Below, piece by piece: positions 16,991-25,408 of a DNA stretch of 64,000 bases. Positions within the stretch are counted from its first letter, which is position 1. Each line of letters opens with the position of its first letter. The position numbers were made by a program, and so were the translations under genes. The notes under the pieces were generated by a model. The model ran no database searches and was not told the DNA's origin. It saw nothing but the letters and a program-made list of their open reading frames with translations. The stretch is from JANQOH01 sp965201155 (lineage in GTDB: Bacteria > Pseudomonadota > Alphaproteobacteria > UBA7887), in assembly GCA_965201155.1 (NCBI GenBank), contig OZ241752.1, forward strand, positions 1,798,001 through 1,862,000, written 5' to 3'.

Positions 16991-18660
16991 GGTTCGAATT
17001 CTGCCGGGAAGTGGTGCATGGCGCAGCGCAGGGGGTTGGGGGCAGCCTGACCGAGGCCGCAGATGGATGCATCGGCCATGGCGTCGCAGAGTTCGTGCAG
17101 CAGGGGGCGGTCCCAGGTTTCGGCCTGCATGAGAGCAAGGGCCTTTTCCGTACCGACGCGGCAGGGGGTGCACTGGCCGCAGCTTTCATCCTCGAAGAAG
17201 TGCATGAGATTGCGGACCACCTCGCGCACGGGGTCGTGCTGCGACAGAATGACGACAGCGCCGGAGCCGACAAAGCATCCGTATTCGTCCAGGGCGCCGA
17301 AATCGAGGGGGAGATCAGCGAGGCTTGCGGGCAGGAGGCCGCCAGAGGCGCCGCCGGGGAGGTAGGCCGTGAAGCGGTGGCCGGGCGCCATGCCGCCGCA
17401 ATATTCGTCGATCAGCTCGCGGGCAGTGGTTCCGGCCGGTGCAATCTTGACGCCGGGGATGCGGACCCTGCCGGACACGGAGAAGGCGCGGACGCCCTTG
17501 TGTCCGGGGGCGCCGCGTTCGGCGAAGCGGTCACCGCCGCGGGCGAGGATTTCGGGCAGCCAATAGAGGGTTTCGACATTGTGAATGAGGGTGGGGCGTC
17601 CGAACAGGCCGACCTGGGCGGGGAAGGGCGGTCGATGGCGGGGGAGTCCGCGCTTGCCTTCGAGGCTTTCGAGAAGGGCGGATTCCTCGCCGCAGATATA
17701 GGCGCCGGCGCCGCGCCGAAGGTGCAGGCGGGCGGGCAGAGGAAGACCGGAGCGGCGCAGTGCGGCGAGTTCGCACAGGAGGATTTCGCGCGCCGCCGGG
17801 TATTCGTCGCGGAGATAGATGTAGATGTCTTCCGCCTCGACAATCCAGGCGGCGATCAATGCGCCTTCGAGGAAGCGGTGGGGGTCGGTTTCAAGTATCC
17901 AGCGGTCCTTGAAGGTGCCGGGTTCGCCTTCGTCGGCATTGACGGCCATCAGGCGGGGTTTCGGTTCGGCGGCAACGAAGCGCCATTTGCGGGCGGCGGG
18001 GAAGCCGGCTCCTCCCAAGCCGCGCAGGCCGGCGGTTTCAACCTCGGCGATGACCTGCTCGCGGGGGCGTTCGCCGTTCTGACAGGCTTGCAGCAGGGCG
18101 TAGGCGCCGCTTTGGCGGGCAGCGACAAGGCCGGAATAGTCGGGAATGACGGGTTCGGTTGCGCCGTTGTGTGCGGCGGCGGCGATGCGTTCAGGGGTGG
18201 CGTGGTCGATGGCGCGGTGTCCGACCATGGCAGCGGGAGCGCAGTCGCAGCGCCCCATGCAAGGCGCGCGCAGGACGCGGGCGCCGGGCGGGACGGCAGC
18301 GAGTAGGGGCTCTATTCCGGCGCCAGCGCAGGTGATGCTGTCGCATATGCGGATGGTAATGCCGGCGAACGGGGTTCCGACGTCGAAGTGGGCGTAGAAG
18401 GTGGCGACTTCGTATATTTCGGCCTGTGGGAGGCGCATGGTTTCGGCGAGTGCAGCGAGATGTTCGCGCGAGAGGCCGCCGTACCGGTCCTGGACGAGGT
18501 GGAGATATTCGATCAACAGGTCGCGGCGGCGGGCTCTGTCGCCGAGCAGGTCGGCGATGTCGCGGCGTGCCTGCGGGGTGACCTGGCGTCCGCGGTCGAA
18601 GCGCCGTCCCTTGCCGCCGCGGCCGGGGTGATGGGGCCGCGGCGCGGGCGGGCTGTTCAC
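16987..18660 (-). CDS. fdsB: NAD-dependent formate dehydrogenase, NuoE-NuoF fusion (gamma-beta) subunit
   Basis: A 557-residue fusion. Residues about 30-170 are a NuoE/FdsG thioredoxin-like 2Fe-2S domain (CDSITCAGAG, then APCMGRCDCAP). The rest is a NuoF/FdsB domain with the FMN/NAD site (GLRGLGGAGFPAARKW, NADEGEPGTFKDR, GAGAYICGEESALLESLEG) and the C-terminal 4Fe-4S motif ESCGQCTPCRVG. It passes electrons from the alpha subunit to NAD+. In many bacteria the two domains are separate fdsG and fdsB genes. GTG at 18660 was chosen because it overlaps the stop of the upstream secreted-protein gene (GTGA) and gives the usual NuoE-like length; the frame further upstream is that gene's shadow. Confidence 0.93.
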   Translation of the reverse strand: MNSPPAPRPHHPGRGGKGRRFDRGRQVTPQARRDIADLLGDRARRRDLLIEYLHLVQDRYGGLSREHLAALAETMRLPQAEIYEVATFYAHFDVGTPFAGITIRICDSITCAGAGIEPLLAAVPPGARVLRAPCMGRCDCAPAAMVGHRAIDHATPERIAAAAHNGATEPVIPDYSGLVAARQSGAYALLQACQNGERPREQVIAEVETAGLRGLGGAGFPAARKWRFVAAEPKPRLMAVNADEGEPGTFKDRWILETDPHRFLEGALIAAWIVEAEDIYIYLRDEYPAAREILLCELAALRRSGLPLPARLHLRRGAGAYICGEESALLESLEGKRGLPRHRPPFPAQVGLFGRPTLIHNVETLYWLPEILARGGDRFAERGAPGHKGVRAFSVSGRVRIPGVKIAPAGTTARELIDEYCGGMAPGHRFTAYLPGGASGGLLPASLADLPLDFGALDEYGCFVGSGAVVILSQHDPVREVVRNLMHFFEDESCGQCTPCRVGTEKALALMQAETWDRPLLHELCDAMADASICGLGQAAPNPLRCAMHHFPAEFEP

Positions 18661-19055
18661 CGCCAGTCCTGCCAGTTCTCTATGCGACGTTCGCCGGGGA
18701 AGAGGAGGGCATGGCCCTGTTCGATCAGGTGATATCCCTTGATGCGGTTGAGTTCCACGTAGAAGGTCATGCAGCCGTTCCTGAAGCCGAAATACCACCA
18801 TGTGGCGGAGATGCTGGAGTCGAGGGGCACGATCATGAGGGTATCGGCTTCGACGGGTTCTTCGGGTGCGGCTTCGGCGTTGTAGGCGGTGACGAAGTAG
18901 CGTGTGAAGTCTTCGGGGAGGTGGAAGGGTTCGCTGTTGGGCCATTCGGCGGCGGCGCCGGCGGCGATGCGTTCGTAGGTGTCGCGGCATTCGGCGCGGG
19001 TTTCGGTGGCGGCGGCGCAGATCAGGCAGGCGGCGGCGAGGGCGGCCAGGCGCAT
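18657..19055 (-). CDS. Small secreted protein of unknown function
   Basis: A 132-residue protein with a clear signal peptide (MRLAALAAACLICAAATETRA, cleavage near residue 21) and a mature domain containing paired cysteines (ECRDTYERI, RNGCMTFYVELN). AGGGAGAA precedes the ATG. I do not recognise the family. The stop overlaps the start of fdsB, so it is the first gene of the formate dehydrogenase operon, and a periplasmic accessory role is possible but unproven. A longer upstream start would disrupt the signal peptide. Confidence 0.75.
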   Translation of the reverse strand: MRLAALAAACLICAAATETRAECRDTYERIAAGAAAEWPNSEPFHLPEDFTRYFVTAYNAEAAPEEPVEADTLMIVPLDSSISATWWYFGFRNGCMTFYVELNRIKGYHLIEQGHALLFPGERRIENWQDWR

Positions 19056-19269
19056 GATCAGATTCTCCCTGTATTGCGGTGCGGGCGGCAGTTTGGGGGG
19101 TGTTGCGGCGATTCGCAAGGCGCGGGAGGGGAGGCCCGCGTGGGGGCGGGTGCGCGTTCGGTGCTTTCTGGCTATTACAGAATTGGTGAGGGATTAGCGA
19201 AACGAGGGATAAACGCGATACGGCGTGGCGGCGGCGTTATCTCCGCCCAATTCGACGGAACCGGCGCAG

Positions 19270-19527
19270 TCATCGCTGATGTCCGTCGCGCTCATCAAGC
19301 CTGCCCTCAATGCGAGCCAGCCGCTCGCGAATGTCTGTCACATCCCGCTGGAACGCGTCGACGCGATTATCAACATGCTGAAAGCGCGCCTCCATACGAC
19401 TGTCAAACCACGCCAGCCCGCCCGACAATGTGCCGACAATACCGGTGCCGACAACAACCAACGCCAGCGCATTCCTGAGCCAACCCGGCCAACCCGGCGC
19501 GGGAGTCGCAGGTGCTTGCGTGGCCAT
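19270..19527 (-). CDS. Small membrane-anchored coiled-coil protein
   Basis: An 85-residue protein: Pro/Ala-rich N-terminus, one transmembrane helix (LRNALALVVVGTGIVGTLSG), then a charged heptad-like region (FDSRMEARFQHVDNRVD... RLARIEGRLDERD) that should form a coiled coil. A TTG at 19557 could extend it by ten residues. Such short TM-plus-coil proteins are common in prophages and mobile islands. It is divergent from the TIGR04255-type operon and at the left edge of the suspected island. Function not recognised. Confidence 0.6.
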   Translation of the reverse strand: MATQAPATPAPGWPGWLRNALALVVVGTGIVGTLSGGLAWFDSRMEARFQHVDNRVDAFQRDVTDIRERLARIEGRLDERDGHQR

Positions 19528-19675
19528 GTGCGTGTGATGGGCAGGGCTTTCCGACAAACCGACAAATCGATAGAGGCAACGGCAAGCGAAGCGTTGCCTG
19601 AGAGCAGTGTTTCCCTGGTGCGCGGGACTGTGGCTCGCATTGGAGGTGATTGCACAGGATGGTGATTCACACCAT

Positions 19676-19717
19676 ATTTCACATCAAGAAAGGGCAATTT
19701 CACATCAAGAAAGGGCA
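19676..19717 (+). repeat. Perfect 21-bp tandem repeat abutting the start of the three-gene operon
   Basis: Two identical 21-bp units (19676-19696 and 19697-19717), beginning ATTTCACATCAAGAAAG, end exactly at the ATG at 19718. Each contains an AAGAAAGGG ribosome-binding-like core. It may be a duplicated translation signal, an operator, or coding if translation starts earlier (each unit would encode ISHQERA). Confidence 0.95.
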
Positions 19718-20551
19718 ATGGGGTGGACGCGGATGCTTATTGAGTCGACACCGCTTGCGACGGGGGTTCCGGCGGATGTGCCGCTCGCCGAAGCACCCCT
19801 CGCGCGGGTGATCGCCCAAATTCGATTTCCGACCATCCTCTCAATCCGCAAGGAGGACCGCGTTGCCGATTTTCAGGAGGTGCTGCGGAAGGACTACCCG
19901 CATCTGCTGAGGGAGGAAGTCCGACACATCGACATCAACTCCGACCGGGATCCCGACATCTCGGAGTCGGTCGTCTGGCGTTTTGCGGACCGGCGGGAAA
20001 GTGCGGCATGGCGCGTGTCGCTCGGCGCAGATTTCGTTGCGCTCGAGACGTGGAAGTACAGCAGCCGAGAAGATTTTCTGCACCGGTACCGGGCGGTCCT
20101 GGCGAGTGCGGAGTCGTGTTTTATGCCGGCCGAAGCCCAGCGTGTCGGGTTGCGCTATATCGATCGTCTGGAGGGCGAGGCGGTGGAACGGATCGGTGAT
20201 CTTGTTCAGGGAACTGTGCTCGGGATTCTACGGTCCGATGAGGGACCGTCGGACGCGCTTCGCAAGGCGGTGGCGCATTCGATGACCCAGACGCAGTTTC
20301 TGGCAGCGGAAGGTGTGATCCAAGGGAGGTGGGGCAGCCTGCCGCCCAACGCGACTTATGATCCGGGCGTATTGCAACCGACAGGGAAACCGAGCTGGGT
20401 GCTGGATCTGGACATGTTCTCGAACAAGGCATTGCCGTTCGCGACGGGAGAGCTGGTTGCTACGACGGAGGCGTTTGCGAAGCGAATTTATTCGGTATTT
20501 CGGCTGATGATCACGGATGATTTCCTGAGATTCTACGAGGGAACGCCATGA
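19718..20551 (+). CDS. TIGR04255-like protein, first gene of an overlapping three-gene operon
   Basis: A 277-residue soluble protein resembling the sporadically distributed TIGR04255 family: an N-terminal PLAEAPLARVIAQIRFP, a central GLRYIDRLE (family-typical GxRYIxR), and a C-terminal WVLDLDMFSN with a terminal helical segment. No transmembrane segments or catalytic motif were recognised. The family has no established biochemical role; it often appears in accessory regions. The ATG at 19718 directly follows the tandem repeat; ATG at 19733 is the alternative. Its stop overlaps the next start (ATGA). Lower GC and scattered neighbours suggest acquisition by transfer. Confidence 0.68.
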   Translation: MGWTRMLIESTPLATGVPADVPLAEAPLARVIAQIRFPTILSIRKEDRVADFQEVLRKDYPHLLREEVRHIDINSDRDPDISESVVWRFADRRESAAWRVSLGADFVALETWKYSSREDFLHRYRAVLASAESCFMPAEAQRVGLRYIDRLEGEAVERIGDLVQGTVLGILRSDEGPSDALRKAVAHSMTQTQFLAAEGVIQGRWGSLPPNATYDPGVLQPTGKPSWVLDLDMFSNKALPFATGELVATTEAFAKRIYSVFRLMITDDFLRFYEGTP

Positions 20552-21237
20552 CTGCGGCAACAGGGACTCAGATACAGGACCTAGCTACGTCGACAGGTGG
20601 TCGTCGCCACCAAGTTGTCGCGACCCACCGGCGGAGCAGCGGGGTTGCAAGGGTTGATTTGCTGGATGCGTTCCCGGAATCAGGAACTGCGGCCAACCCT
20701 TGGTCGGCTCCGTTCACGGACGGCACATCATCTGGTCCAAAAGCCAAGACACGCGTTCCGGCCGGACAGACCACGGCCGAAGCCCTGCTCGAACTCCGAC
20801 GCCGCTCGGGCCTGACTTGGGAGTTGCTGAGCGAACTCTTCAGCGTATCCCGCCGCACTGTTCACCACTGGGCCAATAGCAAGGCGCCGTCTGCGGAGCA
20901 CGAACTCGAAATCCGACGGACGCTGGATGCCATCCGGCATATTGATGAAGGGAACCAACGCGCTACGCGGGACCGCCTGCTGACGGCCACCAACGGTCTG
21001 TCTCCCTTCGATCTGCTGATCAGCCGCCGTTACGCCGATGTATTGCGTCTGCCGGCGGGAGCGGCGCCGGCAGACGCCGGGCGCCGGCGCGCCACGGTTT
21101 CGGAGGAAGAACGGGCGAGGCGCCGCCCCGCGCCGCCAGAGCTTCTTCTCGATGCGATACAGGATCGGCCGACGATTCCGGTTGGCAAGGCGCGCATCGT
21201 TCGTCCGGCAAGAAGGAAAACAAAGCCGACAGAATGA
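20548..21237 (+). CDS. Helix-turn-helix protein, second gene of the operon
   Basis: A 229-residue protein with an HTH of XRE type at about residues 80-112 (LELRRRSGLTWELLSELFSVSRRTVHHWAN). It is preceded by a low-complexity N-terminal third and followed by a helical and Arg-rich C-terminus. It may regulate the operon or act as a DNA-targeting subunit. The ATG overlaps the stop of the TIGR04255-like gene and its own stop overlaps the ATG of the third gene, indicating coupled synthesis of all three. No known toxin or antitoxin fold was recognised. Confidence 0.75.
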   Translation: MTAATGTQIQDLATSTGGRRHQVVATHRRSSGVARVDLLDAFPESGTAANPWSAPFTDGTSSGPKAKTRVPAGQTTAEALLELRRRSGLTWELLSELFSVSRRTVHHWANSKAPSAEHELEIRRTLDAIRHIDEGNQRATRDRLLTATNGLSPFDLLISRRYADVLRLPAGAAPADAGRRRATVSEEERARRRPAPPELLLDAIQDRPTIPVGKARIVRPARRKTKPTE

Positions 21238-22098
21238 CCGTGCCGGAGACGCAGGCGGCCGCCGTCGACAAAAAAACTCCGGCATTGGCGTCAGGGCGAC
21301 CTGACGTGCGGCGCCGGTCTGGAATTCGTGCATCTTGCGGACCTTTCCCGCCCGCACAGTCCGGCTTCCCTGGCGGTGGTTGCGGACGGAGGCGATGAAG
21401 CACCGGTGGCAGGCACTGCACCTGTTTTCGAAGAGGTCGCGGGCATTGTCATGCTGACCCAGACCTGTGACATCGTGCGTTCGTGCGTGGATCGTCCCTT
21501 TGTCGAGATTGCGCCTCTGGTGAAACTGGACGACGCGACCGTGGAACAGGTTCGCCGCCTGAAGCGGCCGGCGTTCGCCTACGTTCCTGCCACGGCGGGG
21601 GATGGTCTGGTTGCAGATCTGGATCGCATCATGACCGTCGAAAAGGCTGTGGCCGCGAACTGGGCAAGAATCCCCGGCTGGAGCACGGATGCGGAGATCC
21701 GGGAGTTCGCACGCGCAATAGCGCGGAAACGTTCAAGATTCGCATTTCCGGACGATTTCGTTCTTGCCGCGGACCGCTTCAGAGGTCGCGTGACCAGCAA
21801 GCACAACCGGAACAGCCTCGAGGGCGCGCACCTGAGGGCGCTTCGTGAAATCCGGGTTCAGGCTGCACCGTCATGGAACGCCGACGGCGTGAAACTGACG
21901 ATCTGGTTCATCAAGGAACGCGATTCCGATGACGGCGCATATGAGTGGCCGGGCCAAGTGGAGCGGTGGACCCGGCTGTTCGATCAATCGGGCCGTTTCC
22001 GAGTGGACACTGCAATCGCATGTTACCTCGACGACATCACGGCGCGCGATTATGTCGAAAGCGACGTGCTCGATTTCGACAGCCTGTCCGTCGAATGA
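21234..22098 (+). CDS. Unrecognised protein with QTCDI motif, third gene; apparent frameshift at an A7 run
   Basis: The main frame (from GTG 21328, 256 residues) contains GIVMLTQTCDIVRSC, PFVEIAPLVKL and an aromatic C-terminal domain (VKLTIWFIKERD). In the same frame upstream there is convincing protein (LRHWRQGDLTCGAGLEFVHLA) but no start codon before the preceding stop. An ATG at 21234, overlapping the second gene's stop, is one frame off. Omitting one A of the seven-A run at 21270-21276 joins MTVPETQAAAVDKK to LRHWRQGDL, giving 287 residues. So either slippage or frameshifting occurs, one base is surplus, or the gene is damaged. Function unknown; no catalytic fold recognised. Confidence 0.65.
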
Positions 22099-22135
22099 AC
22101 GCGTCGATAATTTGTCTGATGGACGGGAGGTGCAG

Positions 22136-22210
22136 CCAACGGCCCGTTACACTCATCTCGCGCGCAACCCTGTGAAGGCTTCTGCTGCCCTCATCGGCGA
22201 TAGCATCTCG
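22136..22210 (+). pseudogene. Remnant of a tyrosine recombinase C-terminus
   Basis: One frame reads PTARYTHLARNPVKASAALI GDSIS, which closely resembles the end of phage-type tyrosine integrases, where the catalytic Tyr sits in an xRYxHL context and the protein ends with PVKxAAxRIG-like sequence. No upstream integrase domain remains; the preceding sequence is the end of the third island gene. It marks a past integration or recombination event. The rest of the 22099-22448 gap shows nothing else I can support apart from a probable promoter for the toxin-antitoxin pair near its end. Confidence 0.55.
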
Positions 22211-22448
22211 CGGGGTCCAGGGGCCACGGAACAAGCTGCTTTTCCCAAGGTTCGCCACCGAGCGCTCCGGAGACCCGGAAAGGCGCCCACACCCCCCCAA
22301 GGACATTGTTGAGCGAATTGACGCATTGATTATCGGTGTGAAACTGTCCGGCGTCATCGGATGATCGTATGGAGACACGCGAAGCGGTAGCGCAGCCTGT
22401 CGAGCCGGACTATATTCGTGACCAGAATCATGACTATATGAGGACGCC

Positions 22449-22688
22449 ATGGATACGGTTAATCTTGCTCAGGCGAAAGCCCGCCTCAGCGAACTGCTCG
22501 ACAAGGTGGAAGCCGGCCACGAAGTGATCATCACCCGCCATGGCCGGGCGGTGGCGCGTGTTTCTCCTGTTGTCCGCCCAAAACGGCCATTGCCGCTTCG
22601 GGAACTCGCCGAATTTCGCGCTACCCTGCCTCCGCTACGGCGCCCCGCGGTCGAACTGCTCCGGGAAGCGCGAGATGAAGGGTTATGA
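22449..22688 (+). CDS. Phd/YefM-type antitoxin
   Basis: A 79-residue antitoxin. The N-terminal fold has the family signature MDTVNLAQAKARLSELLDKVEAGHEVIITRHGRAVARV, which binds DNA and autorepresses the operon. The Arg/Leu-rich C-terminus would wrap the toxin. It starts a two-gene unit with the PIN-domain gene 15 bp downstream. Confidence 0.92.
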   Translation: MDTVNLAQAKARLSELLDKVEAGHEVIITRHGRAVARVSPVVRPKRPLPLRELAEFRATLPPLRRPAVELLREARDEGL

Positions 22689-22703
22689 GGCGGGCAGCCG
22701 TGC

Positions 22704-23153
22704 ATGCACTATTTCGACACAAGTTTCGTCGCACCCCTCATCCTGTCGGAAGCGACCAGCGAGTCGGTCGCCGGCTTCATCGACTTCCTTCCTACGGAAG
22801 AGTTGGCGATCAGTCACTGGACGAAGGTCGAATTCTCGTCGCTGCTTGCTCGCGAAGTTCGTATGGGCGGCATGGAGGCCGCTGTGGCACGAGAGGCTGA
22901 TACCCGGTTTGAAGCCTTGGTCGAAGGCTCCTTTGCGGTGCTGCTGCCGGACGCGGACGATTTCAATCTTGCCAGGGAGTATCTTGGATATTTCGAGACC
23001 GGTCTGAGAGCTGGTGATGCCCTGCATTTGGCCATTTCCCGGAATCATGGGGCAACCGCATTCTACAGCCTCGACCTGAAGCTGATCGAAGCGGGCCGCC
23101 GTCTCGGAATAGCTTCAAGCAGCGGTATTCCTTGGCCAGTCCTTCATGAATGA
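22704..23153 (+). CDS. VapC-type PIN-domain ribonuclease toxin
   Basis: A 149-residue PIN domain with the acidic metal-binding residues in the expected order: Asp5 (MHYFDTSF), Glu43, Asp105 (RAGDALHLA) and Asp124 (YSLDLKL). Members cleave tRNA or rRNA when the antitoxin decays. The Phd-type antitoxin is directly upstream. ATG at 22704 gives the conserved N-terminal first acidic residue. Confidence 0.92.
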   Translation: MHYFDTSFVAPLILSEATSESVAGFIDFLPTEELAISHWTKVEFSSLLAREVRMGGMEAAVAREADTRFEALVEGSFAVLLPDADDFNLAREYLGYFETGLRAGDALHLAISRNHGATAFYSLDLKLIEAGRRLGIASSSGIPWPVLHE

Positions 23154-23219
23154 AGATTCAGACATTCAAGAATTCCTGGAGACGGTGCACGGGACATTGC
23201 TCCTGATTTTGTGGGGGTT

Positions 23220-23247
23220 GCGGGCGAGGCGCTTGCGCGTCGCCCGC
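23220..23247. terminator. Hairpin between vapC and fccB (possible terminator)
   Basis: GCGGGCGA (23220-23227) pairs with TCGCCCGC (23240-23247), with a further four-pair inner stem. The convergent location fits a terminator, but no clear T-run follows on either strand. Confidence 0.4.
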
Positions 23248-23255
23248 GGGGTGAG

Positions 23256-24542
23256 TCAGGCCAGCATGTCTTGCCAGATGGCGGCGGCCCAGTCTTCGTT
23301 GTGGCGTTTGATGGCGGGGCTGGGGGCGGGGGACAGGCCGCTGGCGCCGGGGACGGGGAGAATCCGCTGTTCGGTGTCGTCATAGTCGTAGATGGCGGTG
23401 ACGGAGATTCCCTCATCGGCGCTGACGAGGCTGTAGCAGGTGTTGGCCATGCTCGGCCGGGGCGGTTCGCGTCCGTTGATCAGGGCGGTGACGGCGGCGG
23501 CGCACACCTTACCCATGGAATTGGCGATGAAGCCGGATTTCGGCACCTTGCCGACGGTGGAGCCGTCTGTGGAATCGCCGATGATGTGCAGGTTTTCGGC
23601 CATGGTGGAGGAGAAGTCCCAGGGATCGACGGGGGCCCAGCGCCGTCCTTCAGGCACGAGGCCGGCGTCGAAAACGAGTTTGTTGGCCTGTTGCGGGGGA
23701 ATGATGTTGGCGACATCGGGAGTTATGTCATCGAAGTCGGTGGAGACGACACCGGTTGCCGGGTCGACGGCGACGACGTTGCTGTCCGGGCGGTAGTCGA
23801 TGATGCCGTCATAGAGGCGTTCCCAGGCGGCGGCGAACAATTTGCCCTTGGAGACTATGCCGGTATTGGCGTCGAGCACAACGAGCTTTGCGCGCGGGTT
23901 GTTGCGCTTGAGCCAGTCGGCGATGAGTGAGGTGCGTTCGTATGGTCCCGGGGGACAGCGATAGGGGCCGAACGGGACCGAGAGTACGACGATGCCGCCT
24001 TCCGGCATGGCCTGGATGCGATCTCGCAGGGTTGTCGTTTCGGTGCCGGCGCGCCAGGCGGCAGGGAAAGCGTCTGCGGGGGCGTCTGCGAGGCCGGCTA
24101 TGTCGCCGCGGCGCAGGGTTATTCCCGGCGCGAGAATGAGACGGTCATAACGCAGGAAGCCACCCTGGCCGACATGGACCTGACGCGCTGCGGGGTCGAT
24201 GGCGGCGGCGCTGTCGCGCAGGATGGTGATACCGTGGCGATTGGCGAGGGCGTCATAGGAGATGGTGATGGCGTCCATGGGTTTGAGTCCGCCTATGACC
24301 CAATTGCTGATGGGGCAGGAACGGAAGGCGGCTTCCGGCTCGATGAGGATGACCTCGATGCCGGGGTCCTGGCGGCGGATATATTTTGCAGCGGTGCAGC
24401 CGCCCCAGCCGCCGCCGACAATGACGACGCGCGGTTTGGTCGCGGGCATGATTTCACCGCGGGCGAGGGCGGGCAGGGGCAGGGCGGCGGCGGTGACTGC
24501 GGCGGCGCCGGCGGCGAGGAAAGTTCTGCGAGTCGGGGTCAT
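23256..24542 (-). CDS. fccB: Flavocytochrome c sulfide dehydrogenase, flavoprotein subunit
   Basis: A 428-residue FAD protein that oxidises sulfide in the periplasm. A twin-arginine signal (RRTFLAAGAAAVTAAALPLPALA) suggests folded export. The FAD-binding site is VVIVGGGWGGCTAAKYI; SCPISNWVIGG matches the flavin-linking Cys region; and the redox cysteines fit YRCPPGPYER and NTCYSLVS. C-terminal FCSD-flavin-binding domain present. ATG at 24542 is chosen at the Tat signal; the upstream open frame is the shadow of fccA. Lies 49 bp after the dihaem cytochrome gene, its electron acceptor. Confidence 0.9.
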   Translation of the reverse strand: MTPTRRTFLAAGAAAVTAAALPLPALARGEIMPATKPRVVIVGGGWGGCTAAKYIRRQDPGIEVILIEPEAAFRSCPISNWVIGGLKPMDAITISYDALANRHGITILRDSAAAIDPAARQVHVGQGGFLRYDRLILAPGITLRRGDIAGLADAPADAFPAAWRAGTETTTLRDRIQAMPEGGIVVLSVPFGPYRCPPGPYERTSLIADWLKRNNPRAKLVVLDANTGIVSKGKLFAAAWERLYDGIIDYRPDSNVVAVDPATGVVSTDFDDITPDVANIIPPQQANKLVFDAGLVPEGRRWAPVDPWDFSSTMAENLHIIGDSTDGSTVGKVPKSGFIANSMGKVCAAAVTALINGREPPRPSMANTCYSLVSADEGISVTAIYDYDDTEQRILPVPGASGLSPAPSPAIKRHNEDWAAAIWQDMLA

Positions 24543-24591
24543 TGTACTTCCTCGAATTTTCTGCGGGGTGTCCGGTCCGAGCGAGGGGCGA

Positions 24592-25170
24592 TCAGCGGCG
24601 GCTGGCGTAGAAGTGGGCGGCGGCGATGATTTCATCCTCGGCGGCGGCGGTGAGGGCCGCCGCGGCGGCTTCATCGGTGCGCGCGCCGGTGCGGTATGCG
24701 CGGGCGGCGGTGATGAGGTACGGGGCGGGCTGACCGGCGAGGCGCGGGCCGAGGGGGCCGCCTTCCCCCGTGTCGCCGTGGCAGCTCGCGCATTGCGCCG
24801 CGGCGACGGCCTCGCCGGCGGCGGCGAGGCCGGGATCGGCGGCGGCGGGGGTGGGGCGCCAGGGTTGTGCGGCAAACCATTGGGCGATGGCGTCGGTTCC
24901 GGCGTCGTCGAACCCGTTGGCGATGATTTTCATGATGTACGAGGTGCGCGCACCGGAGCGGTAGTCGCGCATCGCCCGGGCGATGTAGCGGGCGTCGAGG
25001 CCGCCGAGGGAGGGGATTTCGGCGCCGGGCGAAGCGCCGTCGGTTCCGTGGCATCCGGCGCATGTCTGCGCCAGCCGGTAGCCTTCATCGGCGTTCGCTG
25101 CGGCGGCGAAAACCAGCGTGAGCGCGGCTACTGCGAGGCGCACCGACGGCCTTGTTGTCCGTCTCGGCAT
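24592..25170 (-). CDS. fccA: Dihaem cytochrome c subunit of sulfide dehydrogenase
   Basis: A 192-residue periplasmic cytochrome with a Sec signal peptide (ending about residue 27, ANADEG) and two CxxCH haem sites, CAGCH (37-41) and CASCH (127-131), one per cytochrome domain. Takes electrons from the FccB flavin and passes them to soluble cytochromes. First gene of the fccA-fccB pair. Confidence 0.88.
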   Translation of the reverse strand: MPRRTTRPSVRLAVAALTLVFAAAANADEGYRLAQTCAGCHGTDGASPGAEIPSLGGLDARYIARAMRDYRSGARTSYIMKIIANGFDDAGTDAIAQWFAAQPWRPTPAAADPGLAAAGEAVAAAQCASCHGDTGEGGPLGPRLAGQPAPYLITAARAYRTGARTDEAAAAALTAAAEDEIIAAAHFYASRR

Positions 25171-25408
25171 GTCTTCGTCCCTTCGCTGAATGGTGCGTTG
25201 GTGCGGTGGTTCACGTCGACGCCTAGGGGCGGGTTGGCATCAATATTCCTGCGCGCCGGCGACGCTGTGACGGCGCGCGAGTGCAATCTTACCAAAATCA
25301 GCTTGCGGGGGAAAGTCACACAGACGTCATAAACCTGTTTTGTTCAGGTTTGTGCGGGCGTTTGCGAGGGTGAGTTGTGGCCGGAGGGGGTGAAGCGAGG
25401 CGGAGGGT

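Noticed and set aside
22704..23153. Plus-strand PIN gene considered as part of the three-gene operon
   Set aside because: It is separated by a 350-bp gap and has its own Phd-type antitoxin directly upstream, so it is an independent toxin-antitoxin unit.
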